Source of the DNA: Pseudomonas monsensis
GTDB taxonomy: Bacteria > Pseudomonadota > Gammaproteobacteria > Pseudomonadales > Pseudomonadaceae
Reading direction: 5' to 3'
Assembly (NCBI RefSeq): GCF_014268495.2
Contig: NZ_CP077087.1
Coordinates: forward strand, 2,669,501-2,733,500
Length of the DNA stretch: 64,000 nt
The translations under genes and the position numbers were made by a program. The notes below the pieces were generated by a model. It worked only from the letters and a program-made list of their open reading frames with translations. It was not told the origin of the DNA and searched no databases. Below are positions 16,515-24,918 of this stretch, one piece after another; position 1 is the stretch's first letter; each line of letters opens with the position of its first letter.

Positions 16515-18128
16515 GTGTCGATCAAACTGCGTTTAGTGTTGCTGATTGTTACCAGCCTGCTGACGGCGTTGATCGTGAGTCTGGTCAGTTATGTCGGCAA
16601 CGTGCGAATGGCTTCGGCGGTCAGCGACAATGCGGTGAGCATGAGCGCACTGCGCAACCACATGGAAGCCGACATGATGCACGACGCCCTGCGCGCCGAT
16701 GTCTACTCGGCGATGTTGGTCGGGTTGGGCAAGAGCACCAGTACAGCGACCGAGGTGCGTGACTCGATCAATGAGCATGCCGGGCACTTCCGGGAAGTGC
16801 TCGATGACAACCTCAAGTTGCCGATCAACCCGACGCTGCGCACGGCGCTGGAACAGATCAAGCCGAATCTCGATACCTACATCAATGCTGGTGAGCGCAT
16901 CGTCGGGCTGGCGTTGGACAACCCGGACGCCGCGCAGCAGGAACTGGGCACCTTCAACACCGCCTTCGGCCAGCTGGAAGAGCAGATGGCTGCGTTGAGT
17001 GAATTGATCGAATCCAACACGCAGCAGACCAGTGCGGCGACTGAAGCGGCGATCCGCAATGCCAACATCGCCCTCGGCGTGGTGCTGATCGCCAGTCTGT
17101 TACTGCTGTTGGCGCAAGGGCGCTGGGTCATCCTGAGCATCATGGGCCCGCTGAAGTCCGCCAGTCACATTGCCGAAAGCATCGCCCATGGCAACCTCGG
17201 CGAGCCGATCATCGAACCGACCGGCAAGGATGAAGCCAGTGCGCTGATCCGCACACTGGCGACCATGCAGCGCGATTTGCGCAACATGATCGACGTGGTG
17301 CGACGCAACGCCCACGGCGTCAGCGGCATGAGCGAACAACTGAGCCACGGTTGCCATCAGGTCGCCGACAGCAGCCAGCAACAAAGCGTCGCCGCCGGCA
17401 CCATGGCCGCGGCTGCCAGCCAGATGACCGCGAGCATCGAGGAAATCACCCGCCATGCCGAACGCGCCCTGAGCATGGCCAATCAGGCTGAATCACTGGC
17501 AAAGAATGGCGGGCAGGTCATCCATCAAGTGGTCAGCGACATGGACGACATTGCCCGCTCGGCGCAACAGTCGGCGCAGGTAATTCGTACGCTGGATCAG
17601 GAATCCGAAGGCATCTTCAACATTATTCAGGTGATCAAAGGCATTGCCGATCAGACCAACCTGTTGGCGCTCAATGCCGCGATCGAGGCAGCCCGGGCCG
17701 GCGAACAGGGCCGGGGCTTCGCGGTTGTGGCGGATGAAGTGCGCAGTCTGGCGGCGCGAACCAGCGCCTCGACCCAGGAAATTGCCGCGATGGTCGCGCG
17801 CATCCAGCACAGCACCCGCGAGGCGGTCAGCAGCATGGAGGCCGGTGTGGCGCAGGTCGACAAGGGCATGGCAGTGACGGCGGACGTCGAACGGGCGATT
17901 CGGGAAATTCTGCAGGCCACGCTGAGCACGACACAACTGGTCAACGACATCACCCGCACCATTGGCGAACAGAGCCAGGCGAGCAATGAAATCGCTCATC
18001 AGGTGGAGATGATTGCGGGGATGTCCGAGGGCAATAGCCGGGTGATCGGGCAGACGGCGAATACCACCGATGAGTTGTCGAGCCTGGCGGGGCAGTTGGC
18101 GCAGTCGGTGGATCGGTTTCGTCTGTAA
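16515..18128 (+). CDS. Methyl-accepting chemotaxis protein
   Basis: 537 residues from GTG 16515, which sits about 9 bases after GGGGGAG; an upstream in-frame GTG at 16491 has no such site. A first membrane segment (LVLLIVTSLLTALIVSLVSYV), a helical periplasmic domain of about 150 residues, a second membrane segment (IALGVVLIASLLLLLAQG) and a HAMP domain precede the cytoplasmic signalling hairpin, whose tip is GIADQTNLLALNAAIEAARA. The ligand is not predictable. It stands alone, not in a che operon. Confidence 0.93.
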   Translation: MSIKLRLVLLIVTSLLTALIVSLVSYVGNVRMASAVSDNAVSMSALRNHMEADMMHDALRADVYSAMLVGLGKSTSTATEVRDSINEHAGHFREVLDDNLKLPINPTLRTALEQIKPNLDTYINAGERIVGLALDNPDAAQQELGTFNTAFGQLEEQMAALSELIESNTQQTSAATEAAIRNANIALGVVLIASLLLLLAQGRWVILSIMGPLKSASHIAESIAHGNLGEPIIEPTGKDEASALIRTLATMQRDLRNMIDVVRRNAHGVSGMSEQLSHGCHQVADSSQQQSVAAGTMAAAASQMTASIEEITRHAERALSMANQAESLAKNGGQVIHQVVSDMDDIARSAQQSAQVIRTLDQESEGIFNIIQVIKGIADQTNLLALNAAIEAARAGEQGRGFAVVADEVRSLAARTSASTQEIAAMVARIQHSTREAVSSMEAGVAQVDKGMAVTADVERAIREILQATLSTTQLVNDITRTIGEQSQASNEIAHQVEMIAGMSEGNSRVIGQTANTTDELSSLAGQLAQSVDRFRL

Positions 18129-18625
18129 GGCTGCCGTGAGTCAACTCAGCCTGCGCTGCCGGAATGGGCCCCTTAGCGGGCAAGCCCGCTCCCACGGGGT
18201 TTTGTCGTGTGAATATCGACCCCGTGGATCGTTTGAAGGCTTCAGCCAGAGCCAGCGTCGGGTTCATGTTCAGCGTTTGCCGGCCGATAATTCCCACAGC
18301 GGAAAAAGACCATCAAGTCGGGAACAGACGCGCGGGTTTGCCCTGACGTGATATTCTTCGCGCCAACTTGGTTTGACCTTATTCAGTTTGCTTGCCTTCG
18401 GGCGGGCTGACGGAATCCCTGTCGCTCAAGTAGCTGAGCCAATAATGATAAGAAGTCAGTTCAGAAGGGACATTAACTGAGGTCGATGCAGCATGTCGGC
18501 CTTGTGTGCCCACCCGTCAAAATTGAAGTGTGCCGGAATCTGCGACGCGAGCCTGAGCGTCATCAAAGCGGATCGCATACTGATAACAGCGGCGGGCGGA
18601 AGGCGTTTTATCATAGGTGCAACAG
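18129..18625. other. Intergenic region upstream of mqo with one REP
   Basis: About 500 bases without a convincing gene. A REP half-palindrome (AGCGGGCAAGCCCGCTCCCAC) lies at 18175-18195. The remainder presumably holds the mqo promoter and leader; I see no strong hairpin or riboswitch-like structure. Confidence 0.45.
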
Positions 18626-20275
18626 ATGTTTAAAAAAGTGAACACAGCCCTGCTGGGGCTGGCTTTGGCGATGGGGATGTCTTCCGCCAATGCTCAAGAC
18701 CCGAAGAAAGTCGATGTACTGCTGATTGGCGGCGGCATCATGAGCACCACCCTGGGTGTGTGGATCAATGAGCTGGAGCCGAGCTGGTCGATGGAAATGG
18801 TCGAGCGCCTCGACGGCGTCGCCCTGGAAAGCTCCAACGGCTGGAACAACGCCGGTACCGGTCACTCGGCGCTCGCCGAGCTGAACTACACCCCGGAAGA
18901 CGACAAAGGCAACGTCACGATCCCGAAAGCTGTTGAGATCAACGAAGCGTTCCAGGTCTCCCGTCAGTTCTGGGCCTGGCAGGTTCAGCAAGGCGTTCTG
19001 AAGAACCCTCGCTCGTTCATCAACACCACGCCGCACATGAGCTTCGTGTGGGGTGATGACAACATCAAGTTCCTGAAAAAGCGCTACGAAGCCCTGCAGG
19101 CGAGCCCGTTGTTCGCCGGTATGCAGTACTCCGAAGACCCGGCTGTGATCAAGAAGTGGGTTCCGCTGATGATGGAAGGGCGTGACCCGAACCAGAAAAT
19201 CGCGGCCACCTGGAGCCCGCTGGGTACCGACATGAACTTCGGCGAAATCACCCGCCAGTTCGCCGCTTACCTGCAGACCAAGCCTAACTTCGACCTGAAA
19301 CTGTCGAGCGAAGTCCAGGACATCACCAAGAATGCTGATGGCACTTGGCGCGTCAGCTACAAAAACCTGAAAGACGGCAGCAAAACCGAAACCGACGCCA
19401 AGTTCGTGTTCATCGGCGCTGGCGGCGGCGCGCTGCACCTGCTGCAGAAGTCGGGCATTCCTGAAGCCAAGGAATACGCGGGCTTCCCGGTTGGTGGTTC
19501 GTTCCTGGTGACCGATAACCCGGCCATCGCTGAACAGCACCTGGCCAAGGCCTACGGTAAAGCGTCGGTTGGCGCACCACCGATGTCCGTTCCGCACCTG
19601 GACACCCGTGTCCTGGACGGCAAGCGCGTCATCCTGTTTGGCCCATTCGCGACCTTCAGCACCAAGTTCCTCAAAGAAGGCTCGTACCTGGACCTGCTGA
19701 CCAGCACCACCACCCACAACATCTGGCCTATGACCAAGGTCGGCATCAAGGAATACCCGCTGGTCGAGTACCTTGCTGGCCAACTGATGCTGTCGGATGA
19801 AGACCGTCTGAACGCGCTGAAGGAATACTTCCCGAACGCCAAAGCCGAAGACTGGCGCCTGTGGCAAGCCGGCCAGCGCGTGCAAATCATCAAGCGTGAT
19901 GAAGCCGCGGGCGGCGTGCTGAAACTGGGCACCGAAATCGTTGCTGCACAAGACGGCACCATCGCTGGTCTGCTGGGCGCATCGCCAGGCGCGTCGACCG
20001 CTGCACCGATCATGCTGAGCGTGCTGCAGAAAGTCTTCAAGGACAAAGTCGCGACCCCTGAGTGGCAAACCAAGCTGCACCAGATCGTTCCAAGCTACGG
20101 TACTCAGCTGAACAGCGATCCAGCCAAAGTGGCTGCAGAGTGGGCTTACACCGCCAAGATCCTCGAACTGCCGACGCCTCCGGTGATCGGTCAGGTCGCT
20201 GCTCCGGCAGTCGATGCTGCGGCTGACAAGGCCAAGGCTCCGAAGGAAAACGCTGCACGTGACATGGCGCTGTAA
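18626..20275 (+). CDS. mqo: Malate:quinone oxidoreductase with N-terminal signal-like peptide
   Basis: 549 residues. The FAD-binding site is VDVLLIGGGIMSTTLGVW, and SSNGWNNAGTGHSALAELNYTP, VGGSFLV and GLLGASPGASTAAPIML are family hallmarks. The enzyme oxidises malate to oxaloacetate and reduces quinone at the inner membrane. Unusually, the fold is preceded by MFKKVNTALLGLALAMGMSS and ANAQD, a textbook Sec signal with an AxA site, and it has an Ala/Lys-rich C-terminal tail. ATG 18626 follows AGGTG. A strong terminator follows the gene. Confidence 0.93.
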   Translation: MFKKVNTALLGLALAMGMSSANAQDPKKVDVLLIGGGIMSTTLGVWINELEPSWSMEMVERLDGVALESSNGWNNAGTGHSALAELNYTPEDDKGNVTIPKAVEINEAFQVSRQFWAWQVQQGVLKNPRSFINTTPHMSFVWGDDNIKFLKKRYEALQASPLFAGMQYSEDPAVIKKWVPLMMEGRDPNQKIAATWSPLGTDMNFGEITRQFAAYLQTKPNFDLKLSSEVQDITKNADGTWRVSYKNLKDGSKTETDAKFVFIGAGGGALHLLQKSGIPEAKEYAGFPVGGSFLVTDNPAIAEQHLAKAYGKASVGAPPMSVPHLDTRVLDGKRVILFGPFATFSTKFLKEGSYLDLLTSTTTHNIWPMTKVGIKEYPLVEYLAGQLMLSDEDRLNALKEYFPNAKAEDWRLWQAGQRVQIIKRDEAAGGVLKLGTEIVAAQDGTIAGLLGASPGASTAAPIMLSVLQKVFKDKVATPEWQTKLHQIVPSYGTQLNSDPAKVAAEWAYTAKILELPTPPVIGQVAAPAVDAAADKAKAPKENAARDMAL

Positions 20276-20292
20276 CCAGACGCCTGACACAC

Positions 20293-20330
20293 AAAGCCCA
20301 CTGAACCGGCGACGGTCAGTGGGCTTTTTT
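20293..20330 (+). terminator. Intrinsic terminator of mqo
   Basis: AAAGCCCACTGA pairs with TCAGTGGGCTTTTTT across a 12-base loop. It lies 17 bases after the mqo stop codon; the T-run makes it a rho-independent terminator, and the matching A-run would let it also work on the other strand. Confidence 0.9.
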
Positions 20331-20385
20331 GTGGCTAAGCGTTTTGCAGGTGCTGTCGAGTGAAACGAGGCTGCTCCCACCGTGC

Positions 20386-20814
20386 TCAGGATTTGGCCTT
20401 GGCCAGATAGACACCCAGGCGCCGTCCCATCTCTTCGCCCAAGGCCTGTAATCCGCTCAGGGGCCGCACCATCACTTCAAACTCGACAATCTTGCCGCTT
20501 TCGTCAAAGCGAATCATGTCGATGCCTTTCAGTTCTTTCGTCCCGACTTTCGCACTGAACTCCAGAATCACATTCAAGCCATCGGCAGTCGCCAGTTCCC
20601 GGTGATAGTGGAAATCCTCAAACACCTCGAAGACGGTGTTGAGGATCATCGACACCACCGGCGCGCCGGGGTAGGGCGTGTGGGCCATCGGCGAGCGGAA
20701 CACGGCTTGCGGATCGAGCAAACCGGGCAGGGCGCTGAGGTTGCCGGTGCGGATCATTTCGTGCCATTTGCCTAGCGATACGGCGACATTGGGTTGCAGG
20801 TTCAGGTCGGTCAT
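20386..20814 (-). CDS. SnoaL/NTF2-like protein
   Basis: 142 residues. The pattern WHEMIRTGNLSALPGLLDPQAVFRSP at the start and IDMIRFDESGKIVEFEVMVRP near the end is that of the NTF2-like (SnoaL) cone-shaped fold, which holds small hydrophobic ligands or acts as an isomerase or hydrolase. ATG 20814 has GGAG at 6 bases; the GTG at 20820 overlaps that site. The function is open. Confidence 0.75.
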   Translation of the reverse strand: MTDLNLQPNVAVSLGKWHEMIRTGNLSALPGLLDPQAVFRSPMAHTPYPGAPVVSMILNTVFEVFEDFHYHRELATADGLNVILEFSAKVGTKELKGIDMIRFDESGKIVEFEVMVRPLSGLQALGEEMGRRLGVYLAKAKS

Positions 20815-21081
20815 CTTCACTCCAGAGTTTTTCTTTTTGTTCTTGCGACGGCAATGACTCTAGATCAACCACGCAGAAATTGAACCCTCGTGCCGCAATC
20901 TGAATATCCGCCCATGGCCCAAGCAGATCAGATGAGCATCTGATCCGTATTTTTTCACTGGATCTGCCTCTGTAACCGGCGCAGTCATACGCTCAAAATG
21001 CCCCGGCAGTTCGGTCACTCGCGGCAGTTCTTCATCCCGAAGCGCCCAGTGCACCGCAAGCTCAGCATTGAGGAGAGCAAC

Positions 21082-21165
21082 ATGAACAAGATGGCGATTT
21101 TTCTGGGTGGATTCCTGACACTGACCATTCTGATCGGCCTGCTCGCGACGATTTCGCCGGTCTGA
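21082..21165 (+). CDS. Predicted 27-residue membrane peptide
   Basis: ATG 21082 follows GAGGAGA at good spacing and encodes MNKMAIFLGGFLTLTILIGL plus LATISPV, a single hydrophobic helix. It is followed by a fragment that looks like part of a soluble protein in another frame (21181-21431), so it is either a stand-alone small membrane protein or the start of a broken longer gene. Confidence 0.5.
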   Translation: MNKMAIFLGGFLTLTILIGLLATISPV

Positions 21166-21180
21166 GGTGATCTCCTTCAA

Positions 21181-21431
21181 GTGACGTCCGCAGGGGTGCC
21201 GCGCAAAGCCTGTTCGTCTACAACGGCAAACCAGGCCACAAGATTGTTCAGGTATACGACGCGTCGTTTATCGATCCGGGCGTATACGCCTGTGAGCAGA
21301 TCAATGGCCACGAAAGCGACGGCGCGCCCTTCACTGTGCGCTGGCATGACAGCTCAAGCTTCAACGAGCAGGCGCCCGTGGTGTCGAAAGGCTTGCACGA
21401 ACTGCTGAAGAGCGCCGGATTGCTCCGCTGA
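21181..21431 (+). pseudogene. Frameshifted remnant of a small protein gene
   Basis: From about 21200 to the TGA at 21429-21431 one frame reads QSLFVYNGKPGHKIVQVYDA, then FIDPGVYACEQINGHESDGA and HELLKSAGLLR, which looks like genuine protein. No start codon exists in that frame before a stop near 21168. A GTG at 21181 starts another frame (MTSAGVPR) that would join it after a one-base change near 21198. I do not recognise the family. A perfect hairpin at 21449 follows. Confidence 0.45.
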
Positions 21432-21448
21432 GCTCAGTCGAGGGGTGA

Positions 21449-21476
21449 CGCTATCGCGAACTTGCTCGCGATAGCG
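21449..21476. repeat. REP-like perfect palindrome
   Basis: CGCTATCGCGA and TCGCGATAGCG form an 11-bp perfect stem with a 6-base loop. The same sequence forms the inner part of the REPIN at 21776-21872, so it belongs to the same REP family. Confidence 0.65.
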
Positions 21477-21481
21477 ATCTG

Positions 21482-21673
21482 TCAGTCACCGCTGTTTCGG
21501 CGACGTTCAATACCGTCCGGGTTGCCAACGTCCAGCAACCTTCTTTCCACCAATACATTTTCAAGGGCCTGGCGCTCGATTGGCGCCATTTGGTGCTCAC
21601 GCTTTTTCAGCTCCAGCAGGATCGGGCTGGACCAGGTGCGGTAGGTCTGTTCGATGTTGCGACGCGACGTCAT
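21482..21673 (-). CDS. Small conserved-type hypothetical protein
   Basis: 63 residues from ATG 21673 (AAGGAGA upstream). The protein is very polar, MTSRRNIEQTYRTWSSPILL and then REHQMAPIERQALENVLVERR, with no signal or membrane segment. The strong ribosome site supports expression. I do not recognise a family; it lies between two REP elements. Confidence 0.6.
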   Translation of the reverse strand: MTSRRNIEQTYRTWSSPILLELKKREHQMAPIERQALENVLVERRLLDVGNPDGIERRRNSGD

Positions 21674-21775
21674 CAGTCTCTCCTTGAAAAAGAGCCCGGT
21701 GTTGCGGGCAGGGGCTCTATCCGATGAGGTAGTAACTCTAGATGACAAACCCTGAAGTCGCGAATGCACTGCGAT

Positions 21776-21872
21776 CTCCTGTAGGAGTGAGCCTGCTCGC
21801 GATAGCAGAGTATCAGTGAAGTAAATCTCAGCTGACACACCGCTATCGCGAGCAGGCTCACTCCTACAGGAG
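21776..21872. repeat. REPIN (inverted REP pair)
   Basis: CTCCTGTAGGAGTGAGCCTG at the left is exactly mirrored at the right by CAGGCTCACTCCTACAGGAG, each continued inward by CTCGCGATAGC/GCTATCGCGAG. The two REPs flank about 35 unique bases. REPINs are mobilised by RAYT transposases; no RAYT gene is in the window. Confidence 0.85.
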
Positions 21873-21889
21873 GGGGTGGTGGGTATTAA

Positions 21890-23278
21890 TCAGTCGTCAA
21901 CGTTCATCAACTGTTGTACACCTTCCCACGCCTCGGCACGCATGCGCTCGATATCCAGGCCCGGGATCACGCCGTTATCCACGACCACACGGCCGCTGAC
22001 CAGGCTGTATTTGACGGTGATCGGCTCGCCCGCCACGACCGGTGCAACAGCGCTGTCGTGGAAGCCGAAGAACCGTGGATGATCGAGGCTGTAAATCACC
22101 AGGTCTGCCGCTTGCCCGACTTGCAGCGTGCCGACCGCGCCAAGTCCCAGCACCTGTGCACCTCCCGCCGTGCCCCAGTGAATGATGTCTTCGGCCGTGG
22201 TGGCCGAAGCGCCTTGTTCTGCCCGGTGAATCAGCCATGCCGTGTTCGTTTCACCGACCATGCTACCGGATTCATTGGACGCCACGCCGTCGACACCCAG
22301 TGAGATCGGCACGCCGGCCTCGTACATCTGCGGCACCGGCGCCACGCCGCTGCCCAGCCGCGCATTGCTCACCGGACAGTGGGAGATGCCGGTGCCGGTC
22401 TGGGCGAGCATGCGGATCTCACTTGGTTGCAGGTGCACGGCGTGGGCGAACCACACATCCGGGCCGAGCCATTCGTGTTCGGCGACGAATTCCACCGGTA
22501 GGCAGTTGTATTTCTCGCGGCAGAAATTCACGTAATTCTGCGTTTCCGACAGATGCGTGTGCAGGCGCAGACCAAGACCCCGGGCGGTGTGCGCCAGTTC
22601 GCGCAACAGCGTTGGCGGCAATGAGAACGTCGGCGTGGTCGGCGCCACCACGACCCGGCGCAACGCATCCGGTGTGTCCTGGTGATACCGCGCTTTCAGC
22701 CGTTCGATGTCGCCGACCATTTGCTCAAGGCTTTCCGGTTGCAGCGCGGTTTTCGAGAAGCCTGGATGCGCGCTGGCCGATTCCAGTGCGCCGCCACGGC
22801 ACAGCACAAAGCGCAGGCCGAACTCCTCCGCCAGATCGAACAGGAGATCCCCGGTCTCGGTGCTGCCGTGGGCGTGGTAGAGGTAGTGGTGATCGGCGCA
22901 AGTGGTGACGCCGGACAGCAACAACTCGACCATGCCCAGGCGCGCGGCGATCTGCGCCAGTTGCGGAGTGAAATGGTTCAAACGCGGGTAGGGCACACTG
23001 GCCAGCCAGCCTTGCAGATCCTGGTTCAAGCCTGCGGGTACGGCTTTGAGCAGGTTCTGAAACAGGTGATGGTGGGTGTTGATCCAGCCCGGATAGACCA
23101 CGCAGTTACGCGCGTCGATCACCCGTTCGCCGGGTTGTGGCTCGAGATTCGCGGCCATTTCAGCGATGCGGCCGTTGACCACACGGATGTCGACGGCGCC
23201 GGCCCGGGCACGCGGGCCGCGCAGGCCGGTCATCACCGCGACGGGGTGTTTGATCAGGATGTTTTGCAGATGAGTCAT
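21890..23278 (-). CDS. Amidohydrolase, 8-oxoguanine deaminase-like
   Basis: 462 residues of the TrzN/AtzA-type amidohydrolase group. Metal and catalytic residues: HxH in WINTHHHLFQ, His and Glu in LHTHLSET, His in WFAHAVHL, and Asp in SLGVDGVASNE. The sequence resembles the 8-oxoguanine deaminases that convert 8-oxoguanine to uric acid, but related members act on other N-heterocycles. ATG 23278 has GGAG at 9 bases. The gene follows an NCS2 nucleobase permease by 13 bases, which supports a nucleobase-like substrate. Confidence 0.82.
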   Translation of the reverse strand: MTHLQNILIKHPVAVMTGLRGPRARAGAVDIRVVNGRIAEMAANLEPQPGERVIDARNCVVYPGWINTHHHLFQNLLKAVPAGLNQDLQGWLASVPYPRLNHFTPQLAQIAARLGMVELLLSGVTTCADHHYLYHAHGSTETGDLLFDLAEEFGLRFVLCRGGALESASAHPGFSKTALQPESLEQMVGDIERLKARYHQDTPDALRRVVVAPTTPTFSLPPTLLRELAHTARGLGLRLHTHLSETQNYVNFCREKYNCLPVEFVAEHEWLGPDVWFAHAVHLQPSEIRMLAQTGTGISHCPVSNARLGSGVAPVPQMYEAGVPISLGVDGVASNESGSMVGETNTAWLIHRAEQGASATTAEDIIHWGTAGGAQVLGLGAVGTLQVGQAADLVIYSLDHPRFFGFHDSAVAPVVAGEPITVKYSLVSGRVVVDNGVIPGLDIERMRAEAWEGVQQLMNVDD

Positions 23279-23291
23279 GGGCAGGCTCCAG

Positions 23292-24659
23292 TCAAAGAAT
23301 GTGCGAGGCGGATTTGCTGGCGGTGGTTTCCGGCACGCTGACGCCATTGAGTGCAGCGTTGAGCAGCACCGACACCAGGCAGGCGATGACCACGCTGCTG
23401 TGCAGGAACGGCTGCGACCACTCGGGTAATTGTTTGAACAGGGTCGGCGCGAGCACCGGCACCAGCGCGGCTGCGATAGTGAAACCGACGATCAGCACGT
23501 TGTAGCGATTGCGCTCGTAGTCGACTTTGGCCAGGGTCTGAATGCCCGCTGCGGCAACCACGCCGAACATGGCAATGCCCGCACCACCGAGGGCGGCGGT
23601 CGGCATCGAGGCGATGATTGCGCCGGCCTTCGGCACCAGCGCGATCGAGCACATCAGCAAGCCGCTGACCGCGACCACCCAACGGCTGCGCACACCGGTG
23701 AGGATCACCAGACCGACGTTTTCCATGAAGGCGATAAAGGGAAACGCGGCGAACATCCCGGCGATGGTGCTGGCCAGACCGTTGGCGCGCAGGCCGTTGA
23801 TCACCTGTTTGTCTTCCACCGGTTTCTCGACGATGTCACCGATGGCCACGAACAGCCCCATTGACTCGACCATCTGCACGATCATCACCACCACCATGGT
23901 CGCGATGGGAATCAGGCTGAAGGTCGGCAAACCGAAGTAGAACGGATAGGGTACGGTCAGCCAAGGCGCTTCTTCGACGCTGTGGAAACTGCCCATGCCC
24001 AGACCGTAGGCCAGACCGGCGCCGATCAGCATGCCGATCAACACCGCCATGTTGCGCAGCAACGGGCTGCCGTAGCGGTTGACCAGCAGGATGGTCAGCA
24101 GCACCACCACCGCTACGCCGAGAAACGCCGGCGCACCGAAGTTGCTCGCGTTGCGCCCGCCACCGACCCACTCATAGGCAATCGGGAACAGCTGCAAGCC
24201 GATGACCGTGACGATGCAGCCGGTCACCACCGGCGGGAAGAGCCGGCGCAATCGGCCTACGAACGGCGCCATCAACATCGTGAAAATCCCGGCGCCGATC
24301 ACCGCGCCGCAGACTCCGGCGAAGCCCACCTCGGGGTTGCTGCCGATGGCGATCACCGGGCCGACGCTGCTGAACGCTACGCCTTGCAGGATTGGCAAAC
24401 GCACGCCGAATTTCCAGAAACCGACGGTCTGCAACAGGGTGGCGATGCCTGAGCAGAACAGCGTGGTACTGATCAACACCACCGTGTCGGCGTGGGACAT
24501 TTTCAGGGCGCTGGCGACAATCAACGGCACGGCGATGGCGCCGATGTACGAGACGGCCATGTGTTGCAGGCCGAGGGTGAGCATCTGTCGCACCGGCAAA
24601 ATGCGGTCGACGGGGTGCACGGTGGATGCGGTTTGCGCTGGGGATGTGGCTGACGACAT
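23292..24659 (-). CDS. NCS2 nucleobase:cation symporter (uracil/xanthine permease family)
   Basis: 455 residues with about 14 membrane segments. NCS2 signatures include QHMAVSYIGAIAVPLIVA, FGVRLPILQGVAFSSVGP, VVTGCIVTVIGLQLFPIA, the carboxylate region MVVMIVQMVESMGLFVAIGD and ENVGLVILTGVRSR. It imports a purine or pyrimidine with protons or sodium. It lies directly upstream of the deaminase and downstream of the CobW-UbiX-UbiD genes, and so probably brings in the pathway's substrate. Confidence 0.9.
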   Translation of the reverse strand: MSSATSPAQTASTVHPVDRILPVRQMLTLGLQHMAVSYIGAIAVPLIVASALKMSHADTVVLISTTLFCSGIATLLQTVGFWKFGVRLPILQGVAFSSVGPVIAIGSNPEVGFAGVCGAVIGAGIFTMLMAPFVGRLRRLFPPVVTGCIVTVIGLQLFPIAYEWVGGGRNASNFGAPAFLGVAVVVLLTILLVNRYGSPLLRNMAVLIGMLIGAGLAYGLGMGSFHSVEEAPWLTVPYPFYFGLPTFSLIPIATMVVVMIVQMVESMGLFVAIGDIVEKPVEDKQVINGLRANGLASTIAGMFAAFPFIAFMENVGLVILTGVRSRWVVAVSGLLMCSIALVPKAGAIIASMPTAALGGAGIAMFGVVAAAGIQTLAKVDYERNRYNVLIVGFTIAAALVPVLAPTLFKQLPEWSQPFLHSSVVIACLVSVLLNAALNGVSVPETTASKSASHIL

Positions 24660-24739
24660 GGGGAAACACCTCTGGCTGTTTTTATGCGGTAGAGAGGGGT
24701 ATTCGTCTGATGCCGATCAGCTCAAGAACACAGTGGAAC

Positions 24740-24833
24740 CCTGTGGGAGCTGGCTTGCCAGCGATGGCGGTTGATCAGTCACCCTATTCATCAACTGACG
24801 ATCCGCTATCGCTGGCAAGCCAGCTCCCACAGG
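24740..24833. repeat. REPIN (inverted REP pair)
   Basis: CCTGTGGGAGCTGGCTTGCC followed by AGCGAT is mirrored by ATCGCTGGCAAGCCAGCTCC followed by CACAGG. It lies between the permease and CobW genes, inside the cluster. Confidence 0.85.
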
Positions 24834-24918
24834 TTCTGTGTTGTTCCTTCTGTTGTGGCATCAGTCATTCGTTCATTCGTGCTGCGAAGCCGCCATCCAC
24901 CGGCTCCAATGCCGTGTT

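Noticed and set aside
18611..20380. Long open frame antisense to mqo (589 codons)
   Set aside because: It mirrors a well-conserved gene, has no ribosome site or recognisable motif, and such frames are common in GC-rich DNA.
20860..21180. Minus-strand frame of about 100 codons between the SnoaL-like gene and the small membrane ORF
   Set aside because: No ribosome site and no recognisable domain, and it overlaps a plus-strand ORF with a strong ribosome site. Part of it looks protein-like, so this is a weak rejection.
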